Of a DNA stretch of 64,000 nucleotides, positions 57,001 to 64,000 are shown piece by piece. Every line of letters begins with the position of its first letter. The first letter of the stretch is position 1. A program made the position numbers and the translations under genes. The notes under the pieces are model-generated. The model searched no databases and was not told the DNA's origin. It saw only the letters and a program-made list of their open reading frames with translations. This stretch comes from Thelonectria olida (Eukaryota; Ascomycota; Sordariomycetes; Hypocreales; Nectriaceae): the NCBI GenBank assembly GCA_020736575.1, contig JAGPYM010000006.1:372001-436000 (forward strand). The letters are read 5' to 3'.

Positions 57001-57721
57001 GCATCGGATCATCTGCGAGGACGACTTATCAGACGTTGTGCTCAATGGTGAGTATGGACTACTCGAGACCACCCCTTTTCCTTGGCACCTGCAATGGGAA
57101 ATGATGAGAAGTATTGCCTTCCTTACATCTCGATTCTGCCACTTTCGACGTCATTTGCCTCATGATATCTTCCAGAAGATTTTGAACCTCGAGCCACCTC
57201 GTGCAGGTAGCTGGAGTCCCTTGTGCCTCGCCGCAGCACTGGACCTTGTGGGCATAATGGCAAACTGCCTAGAGATGGGTGCTCGAATCGACTTTGAAGG
57301 CTGTCCAGCTGGTTCGGCTGTCATGGTTGCAAGCGTTTGCGGGAGTTTTGACGCCGTCAAGTTCCTTGTCCGCAACGGGGCGTCCGTCGCATACGAGTCA
57401 TCCGTCGGACAGCACGGCACCAGAAGCTGTTTCTCACTCGCTGAGTCTCAAGAGATCAAGTCGTGGTTACTGGCTGGTCGGTTCATGGACCAACGGAGAA
57501 TCGCAGCGCCTCGAGGGAACCAAGGAACCGAGGAGGTTCAGACACAGCCCTGGAGCGGCATTGGTCGAAGTGGTGTGAGGCTCTACGGCAAAAGAGAGAA
57601 AGACCCGATGGGGTCGACATTGGACAATGCAAAGAGACTTGGAAAGGCGAAGAAATACTGGGAGGGTAAGGTTTTACCTATTGACGATGAGATTGCGTCA
57701 CTCCTTGACGAGGAGAATTGA
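51007..57721 (+). CDS. NACHT-ankyrin NLR-like STAND protein
   Basis: Three exons (51007..52319, 52369..56430, 56485..57721) close to 2203 residues. Residues 1-200 match the helical N-terminal domain common in fungal NLRs (MDPFSLSASIAGLIALAD). The NACHT NTPase follows, with P-loop GIPGAGKT at 234-241 and Walker B VIDGLDEC at 339-346. A winged-helix-like region then leads to a very long C-terminal part with many degenerate ankyrin repeats. The clearest are DGNTFLHLAVQKAS, GWTPLHLSAFRADVKSMKLLTSKG, GETPLHIAVRGKSLSAVKLLLKNGA and VTPLHTASSTGN. Such proteins act in non-self recognition, heterokaryon incompatibility or symbiosis sensing. Both introns have clean consensus sites. It lies beside, but is probably separate from, the metabolic cluster. 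Confidence 0.88.
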
Positions 57722-58099
57722 GTGTCTAGGTAGTATACTTTCGTATGGTTGATAATGACGGTGTATGGCGCTTAACAATTGATCTTTAAATTTGTGTGCA
57801 GTCCGCGTCTATCGTAGAATTCTATTTTGAAACATGTCACCAGCGCCCAGGTCCCATCTCTAGCTTCATTCTACCAATGTGGCGAGAATCCGTCACAACT
57901 AATCTTGTTATTCTCATTATTTGTGAGTACTGGCACTGCCACCAAGCCAGCTTTGAATGACTGCGCTTCTGCACTCATCTGCGTCGACTTGTGTCACGGA
58001 TATAGGGGGATCCTAGCGTCTCGCAAGAGACGTTCGTCTTTTGCTGTGACAACTTGTCTCTTCTCAGGTGGCCGGGCCATCCCAACTGCCGTCAATAAG
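57722..58099. other. Convergent 3' intergenic region
   Basis: This lies between the NLR (plus) and a membrane protein gene (minus). Nothing gene-like is seen. Confidence 0.55.
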
Positions 58100-58775
58100 T
58101 CACTTCCTCACAGACTGACTGGAAGCCGAGGAGTCGACTACCGGATAACCATAGTCAGGACGTTGTTGAGGCAGTGCGTCACCGCGGTGTACGCCATAGC
58201 GCTTGAAGTAACGGTGATTGAGCCATGAGGCAACTGAAGTCCAAAACGCCAATGCCCTTTGATGTGGAAGCTTCGTTAATCTTGCAAGAACCTGAGAGGG
58301 GGGGTGACAAGGGAAGACTTACATTAATGCTATAGCTGTGAGGGAGACGAAGAAGCTCATTGCGCAGTTGGCTCCTTTGCAATATTTGCTGATGCCCATG
58401 AACGTGATGATGACCACGACGAACCAAAAGACAATCTCAAGCGTGTTCAGCACGGCGTATGCTTTCAGACTGCCCCATCGCTTGTACTTGGAGACGTGTT
58501 CGGTGATGAGCTGGTAACAGAGCACGACGATTGTTTTGATGCTCTGTCGCAGAGCAAGGTCAGTACGGGAGGTTGAAGCATTGGTGTAGGAAACTCACCA
58601 TGGTGATTGCGAGGGTATCCGATCTGGTGGTTGTCATGCCTTTCGGCTTTGTGGCGATGCGAGCTCCGGTCAGGGCGATAATGAGGATGACGAGGGCGAT
58701 CTGGCCGATGTGAACTTTTGTCTTGTAGTGGGTATCGAACCAGCGACTGTGGAAGAAGTCTTTTATTCGGTCCAT
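58100..58775 (-). CDS. Small four-helix integral membrane protein (MARVEL-like)
   Basis: Three minus-strand exons (58599..58775, 58323..58543, 58100..58280) close to 192 residues. Four hydrophobic segments are visible: IGQIALVILIIALTGARIA, IKTIVVLCYQLI, LEIVFWFVVVIITFMGI and MSFFVSLTAIALIL. A short C-x5-C loop (CKGANC) lies between helices 3 and 4, and the hydrophilic C-terminal tail begins about residue 150. This layout is typical of small MARVEL-type or related fungal membrane proteins of unknown role. The last intron uses TTGCAAG; the earlier CTCTCAG acceptor would lead to a stop after four codons and a truncated protein. The gene structure is good; the family name is tentative. Confidence 0.7.
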
Positions 58776-59742
58776 TGTGGTCTGGTTTCCTTGGGCTTGA
58801 GTCGTGGAGTGACCGAGTATTCAATTCTCGAGAGTGATGTGTGTTGGTTGTGCTCAAATCTAGAAAAGAGAAACAACCCGATTGAATTTTTGGAGAGGAA
58901 CATCTTTATACATCACCTCTGTTTACATTTCTCCTATGTCGTTTCCAGTCGTATTGCATCTCGACAAGACAACAGCTGAGTGGCTGAGCTCTCCCAGTTC
59001 GAGTATTGGACATGACTCTACGCGTATAAGTCAATACGACGGTTTCTTGGGGCCCACATTGCTCCACAAACTTCGTATACCAAATAATTGCTTGGCTCTC
59101 TTTTGCCAGTTTGTAAGAAAGCATTGGCATCCGACAACACGGCTTGGAAACGGAGCGAGTTTTAGGCTAGATATGTTGGAGACGCGTCATCATCTCCTCT
59201 GCAAGATTTTGTCTCAGAAAGTGGCATCTTAAAATACGTGTATTCTTTGGAGGGCGTATCCGTCCTTCCAGTCCTTGCCTTATGTAAGCCGCAGCGGATG
59301 TTGATTCAAATTGATTGCGGTCTATTACTAACATCGAGTCATTCTGCTAAAACAATTTCGAGGTTGCATTATTTACTCGGCGCTCCACATACAATCATAA
59401 GAACGAGGATATACTAAGAATACATTTTGGGGTAGCAACGTTGTTACCTGCAAACTACCAATAAAGAAACCAAGCCAGGTGTGAATAATGGGGCTGGTGC
59501 CAATTTGAAGTCTAGCCTGTGTCTCTCGAGTCCGGACACTAAGATTCACCCGGCCACTTTCAGCCTCGCTCAGCCTCATCGCACTGTGGACCAATCCTGA
59601 GCACTTAGACCTCAAACTCTCCAACATCTTCACAACACCTCGATCCCACTCCAGGGATCTCAACCGCCACGAAACCGACATCGCGGCTACGGCCACCGGC
59701 ATTCTACATCTCGCCTCCGATCGCTTCCATCCTTCCGACGTC
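58776..59742. other. Intergenic region, divergent promoter
   Basis: About 970 bp between the membrane protein (minus) and TAF6 (plus). No gene is supported. The 200 bp before TAF6 is C-rich and lacks an obvious TATA box, as expected for a housekeeping gene. Confidence 0.6.
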
Positions 59743-61191
59743 ATGGCGTCCGAAACGCCTAAGTTGCTTTGGAACCCAGACAACGTCAAGGATGTTGCTG
59801 AATCCGTCGGCATCGGCTCCCTCAGCGAGGAGGCCCTCAAGTGCTTGACACAGGACGTCGAGTATCGCATCGGCCAGGTCATCATCGAGGCCTTGCGCTT
59901 CATGCGTGCTGCGCGTCGCACCACCCTGAGTGTCAACGACATCGCCCTCGCCCTCAAGACCCTCGACGTTGAACCACTCTACGGATACGATTCGACGCGC
60001 CCTCTGCGCTACGGCGAGGCCAGTCTTGGTCCTGGCCAGCCTCTTTTTTACATTGAGGACGAGGAAGTCGACTTTGAAAAGCTCATCAATGCGCCACTGC
60101 CAAAGGTCCCCCGTGACATGAGCTTCACCGGCAAGTCCTCATCACGCCCGCGCCCTTTGTCCAACTTTCGCTAACATTCTTCGCTTCTAGCCCACTGGCT
60201 CGCAATAGAAGGCGTCCAGCCCTCAATTCCCCAGAACCCGACTACCTCCGATTCACGATCGCAAGAGCTCCTGCCAAAGGGCCCCGGCGCCAACCCCGCA
60301 TTGTCCGCCCTCGCCGGTAACGACAATGTCGCCATGAAGCCATCCGTTAAGCATATCGTCAGCAAAGAGCTCATCCTCTACTTTGACAAGATCCAAGCTG
60401 CCATCCTCGATGATAATCCAGACGAGGAGGTTGTGCGATTGCGACAGGCTGCGCTCGGCTCCGTGAGAGATGATCCCGGCTTGCATCAACTCATCCCTTA
60501 CTTCATCAATTTTATCATGGACCGCGTTACCCACCACCTCGACGATACATTCACTCTCAAGCAGATGATGGAGTTGACCAACGCCCTGATCGAGAACAAG
60601 AGCCTTTTCCTCGACCCATACGCAAGCCCGCTCTCCGCGCCAGCCCTCACGTGTCTCATGGCACGGAAGCTAGGCGTCGACGAAGGCACAGACGCAACCA
60701 AGGAGCAGTATGATCTACGGCAGCTGGCGGCCTCCCTGGTCGGCCACATCGCTCGCAAGTATTCGGCCTCGAATACGCTTCTTAGACCGAAACTTACACG
60801 AACATGTCTCAAATACTTCCTTGACCCGACCAAGCCACCCGCTGTCCTCTACGGCGCCATCCACGGTCTCTTGGAAGCTGGTGGCCCAGAGGCCATTCGA
60901 GTGCTCGTGCTACGGAACCTCAAGACCTTTGACGCTGCAATCCTGCAGCCCCTCAAGGAAAAGACTGAGGGAACCATGGAATACGAAATGCTGGTGTCAG
61001 GCATCGTCCAGGCCGTCGCGTCGCTCACTCAAGTTGGCGAGCCGGGTGTCAATGGCGTCAACGGCTCGATCCCAGAGACGGAGGAGGCTGAGCTCAAGGA
61101 ATTCATTGGTCCCATTGTCGGGCAAAAGATTCTATCGGCTGGTAACCGGAGGCTGGTCAAGACAATCCTAGATGCCCGGTTTTTAGAGTAG
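59743..61191 (+). CDS. TAF6: TFIID/SAGA subunit TAF6
   Basis: Two exons (59743..60130 and 60191..61191) close to 462 residues. The N-terminal histone fold ([20 protein letters not shown] to [20 protein letters not shown], about 8-80) pairs with TAF9. The linker reads [19 protein letters not shown], a hallmark of TAF6. The C-terminal half is the HEAT-repeat TAF6C domain ([10 protein letters not shown] to the end). The protein acts in the nucleus in TFIID and SAGA for RNA polymerase II initiation. The intron begins with GC (GCAAGT) and ends in TTCTAG. No GT donor in the neighbourhood keeps the frame, so this is a GC-AG intron. Its 3' end faces the SDHC gene 278 bp away. Confidence 0.95.
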
Positions 61192-61469
61192 GCAAGAGTA
61201 TAGCAGCACCACGGCGAACGGCGTTCCGGAAGGCGGTTTCATCAAAATGGGCACAATGACATGAATTAAAATCCTAGCCTTTTTTCAAGTAATTGTATAC
61301 AAATTCAATTGATTGCTTAAACTTTAGGAATGCCTCAAGGCTGGTACTTCTACACGCGCTCTTTCAACACTTCCTCCTCTGCGCCAGTGTCCCAATCCTT
61401 TTCCAAGGTGTATCATTTCCCGCATTCTGTCTTTCGTCCCCTGCTCCCTCATTGGTTTGTTTTTTTTTT

Positions 61470-62183
61470 TTACACAAAGAAGGCCAGAATCAGTCCGCCA
61501 ACAATGCTCGAGGCCCACAGGATCTTGTCCGACTTGATGATGGTGGCCTTGGGGAAGCCCTTGCCAGCGTCGTACACCAGATGCCTCACGCCGGCGAGGG
61601 CGTGGTAGGCAAAGGGGAATCCGAGGGCGAACTTGAGGCCGCCCTTGAGGAAGACTGGCGCGGTGCTGAGGGCGGTGACCAGGCTGGCCGTCTCGATGTG
61701 CAGGCCGGCGAGCGGCGCGGCGAGGTAGGCACCCATGTACAGGTACAGCGAACCAGAGAGGACGGTGCCGGTGATACGGGTCCATGCCGAGGTGCCGAAC
61801 CACGTCTGCTCAATCTTGTAGATACCCAGATGGGGGGACACGGGGCGGCTGAGGCGCTGGTCGGCGAGGATCTTCTGGCCCTCCGCCTGGGAGATGGCGG
61901 CGCTGACGGCGGTGCTGTTGCGAGGCTTTGTTAGCGACCGGACATGGTAATGCGCAGCAGCGGCATTGTGGGTGCAATTGAGGCTTACCGAGGCGAGCTC
62001 GTCGAGATGCCGGCGGTCAGAGCGACCTTGGGGATGGTCTGGTTGAAGAAAACATTGCCAGCCGCGCCTGCGATGGTCGTGCAAGTCAGCTACTGCCTTT
62101 TTGTTTTATTTTTTGGGATGCTCCCGGAGAACAAGATGCGAACCTCTGCGCAGGGCGGCGACGCCAACACGTTGAGCGATCAT
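61470..62183 (-). CDS. Succinate dehydrogenase cytochrome b560 subunit (SDHC/Sdh3)
   Basis: Three minus-strand exons (62144..62183, 61989..62067, 61470..61914) close to 187 residues. The N-terminus (MIAQRVGVAALRR) is a mitochondrial presequence. The mature part starts with the family motif RPVSPHLGIYKIEQTW. Three membrane helices follow, and HALAGVRHLVYD carries the heme-ligand His of subunit C. This is the membrane anchor of respiratory complex II, helping form the quinone site. In the motif usually read as S..HRITG, this protein has SAWTRITG, so the His is replaced by Thr. Intron two uses a CAACAG acceptor 17 nt after a CTAAC branch site, chosen because it keeps the frame. Confidence 0.93.
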
Positions 62184-63369
62184 TGCGACGGTCGAGGAAT
62201 TGTGTTCGAATTCGACTTGTTGATATGTCCGTTCAGCAGCGTCGTCGTCGTCGTCGTCGGTGTCGGGTCCGTTTCGGTCGGTCGTGATCCAGAGGAGGAG
62301 AGCAGCAGCAGCAGCAGCCGGACTTCAAAGATCGATGATGATGGCTCTGGTGTGCTTCGGAACGGGCGCCCTCGGCTTCTCGGTCCAGTGCGGCCAATGG
62401 GGAGCTGCGAATTCATCATCCCGGGGCCTCACGTGATGCGGATTTCCCTCCGCCTCGGAGGTTGCAGCAGCTGTCACGTGCGGGCACCTTTTCTCACGGG
62501 GACCGGGTCAGCTCTTTGCCGTAAACGGGGGCAGGCAGAGCTGAGTCAGCGGTGGGTTCCTTCATTAACGTCTGTTCTCCAATTTTTGCTTCTCTTCTTC
62601 TTTTCCCTTTTCCCTTCTTCAGATAGTAAGAACGTCCGCCGCTCGGCTGTTTAAACGTTTGTTATGGACAGCGGTCGCAGGCAGGGTCTTTGGACCCTTT
62701 GGATGAATCTGAGAAGGATGATCCGTCGTTAATCTCGACATCTAGTGTTTTCTCCGTCTAGATGTCGTTTCATTTTTGAGATCTACATTTCTTCGCGCTT
62801 TGTGATGCTGCTGGTGATGAGGTTATCCCCGCTCCTGTCCGCCTGCTATTCTGCCTGTAAACTTGTTCGTAACGTGTCCCTCGAGAATTTTCATGGTAAC
62901 CGACGGGTTATACATACCTTCGCCTTTGACTGGGAACCGTATCACTCGTTGAGTTGAATCGGCCAACCCCACCGAACAAAAACTGTCGTCGTCTACCTAC
63001 AAACCGTGATGGGACATGAGGTCAGCAAGGTACCCCAACATGAGAGCATTTATGCCATCTTTGCGCCCTGCCTTGGACACATAGCCATATAAGCAAAAGA
63101 GAAATCTTGTTACTGGAACATAGTGAGTCTAAAACGGCTGTGTCGGTGTTTCGTAACCTTCATCTCTACTGGGTATCCATGGTTTTCACCACCAAAGGTT
63201 ATCGCGACACCATGGGCCTATCCGCGCGCAACCTCCGCCATGCTATTCAAACTTTTAAATACGGACGGCAACAGTATAAAGCAGCCGCATTTCTGTTCTT
63301 CTCTTCAAGGCCTTCCTTCCTTCGCGACTATCACGCTTCCCAATCTTGCCCTTCCCAATCTTGCCAACC
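62184..63369. promoter_or_regulatory. Upstream region of SDHC with CCAAT and CACGTG boxes
   Basis: CCAAT at 62394-62398 lies about 210 bp before the SDHC start, a position typical for the HAP complex that controls respiratory genes. TCACGTGA (62429-62436) and CACGTG (62475-62480) are E-box or Cbf1-type sites. Short GTC and AGC triplet runs (62236-62262 and 62302-62318) lie closer to the gene, probably in its leader. The rest of this 1.2 kb, including the space before the next plus-strand gene, has no supported gene. Confidence 0.55.
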
Positions 63370-64000
63370 ATGGACTTCATCGCCAATAACACGCCCATCG
63401 TCCTCCAGACGATATCTAAAGTCTTCAACGCATGCACCAACAAGGCCCACAAGGTACAGTTGAGCATCTCTCACCACCAACTCAAACTTCTCGCTGACTT
63501 GTCGAGGTCATCACCACTGTGACACTCTTTCTCGACTCCGTCATTCAACTTGAGGATGACGATACCTTTGAGCTTGTGGAACCTGTCTCTCCTGAACCTC
63601 TAGATCGCTTCCCTTTCTCTCGACTCTTTGAACACGGTGACCGAAACCCTCTCATCGCAAGCGACCTGAAGCACATCCGTGATCGAATCTATTACTTCGT
63701 CTGGGACAGTCAGCGCACCAACCTAAAACAAGATACCGACTTCGTCCTGGACTCCTGGGGAATCACTCGCAACGTCCACCGCAAAGGTTGGGGGGGTGAT
63801 GGCGATAACGAGGGCGAGGATGCCCTCAAGCTTATCCACTGGGACACCGGCCTGCTGTTCGCCAATAAGGCCATATCCCAGGACTTTGCCCGGTACATCT
63901 ATAGCGTCAACACCGTCGGCATTTATCTGCCCATTCATGCCCGGCCACACGTATTATCAGGTGGCTGCATGCGTGAAGGCCAGCTAAGGGAAACATTATC
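63370..64000 (+). CDS. Unknown protein, cut by the right edge
   Basis: Exon 1 is 63370..63453 (MDFIANNTPIVLQTISKVF, ending ...NKAHK). A GTACAG...GTCGAG intron then leads to an open frame from 63507 that runs to the window end with no stop. It encodes at least 193 residues with protein-like composition: acidic DDDTFELVEPVSPEPLDRF, then IRDRIYYFVWDSQRTNL and HWDTGLLFANKAISQDFARYIYS. There is no signal peptide or membrane segment. I do not recognise a family. A further intron could begin near 63949 (GTATTA). The start codon follows a pyrimidine-rich, C-rich leader. Confidence 0.55.

Noticed and set aside
1..64000. tRNA, rRNA, CRISPR arrays, transposons or RIP-mutated repeats
   Set aside because: I found no tRNA-like T-arm, no CRISPR-style repeat-spacer pattern, no transposase or reverse transcriptase motifs, and no strongly AT-shifted repeat blocks by eye. 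A computed scan could still find a weak case.

Overview
The window is nuclear DNA of a filamentous ascomycete (Pezizomycotina). Genes carry many short introns (46-130 nt) with GTAAGT-like donors and CTAAC/CTGAC branch sites. Both Zn2Cys6 and DUF3425-style bZIP regulators are present, together with a NACHT-ankyrin NLR and an LCL2 protein. Protein similarity and gene content suggest a sordariomycete; that placement is an inference. I built the gene models by joining open frames across splice sites and checking that the phases close. I support 20 complete genes, one gene cut by the right edge and two relics.

Layout. 1-5.3 kb has no convincing gene and looks like the long upstream or leader region of a regulator with two zinc clusters (5.3-7.5 kb). 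9-15.3 kb is conserved housekeeping: phosphatase inhibitor 2, LCL2, mitochondrial ribosomal protein bL27m, and a C2H2 plus Mif2/CENP-C-like cupin protein. 16-20.4 kb holds an alpha/beta-hydrolase fused to a CorA-type membrane domain. 22-24 kb encodes a disordered Ser/Thr/Pro-rich protein with two SxIP motifs. 24.6-26.9 kb holds a ten-exon methionine-permease-like transporter. 28.2-29.4 kb holds a zinc-finger protein. 31.4-34.3 kb holds two secreted proteins: a GH12 glucanase with a long Ser/Thr tail, and a Cys-rich protein with a CDP-diacylglycerol-pyrophosphatase-like domain.

35-50 kb is the most interesting part, a compact accessory cluster. It contains a secreted beta-lactamase-fold hydrolase, a short-chain dehydrogenase (SDR), a Zn2Cys6 regulator, an FMN-dependent 2-hydroxyacid dehydrogenase/oxidase, a decayed DAL5-type MFS transporter, a tandem ABM-fold protein, a second coding relic, a TauD-type dioxygenase, a bZIP regulator and a second SDR. 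The SDRs are paralogues with identical motif positions. The cluster promoters have TATA boxes 46-109 bp from the ATG. They also hold ACGT-core palindromes, and one holds a tandem CGGCCG repeat, so the two local regulators probably control the set. There is no PKS, NRPS or terpene backbone enzyme, so a catabolic or detoxification pathway fits better than classical secondary metabolism.

51-57.7 kb encodes a 2203-residue NLR. The right end returns to housekeeping: a small four-helix membrane protein, TAF6 (with a GC-AG intron) and succinate dehydrogenase subunit C, then a partial unknown gene.
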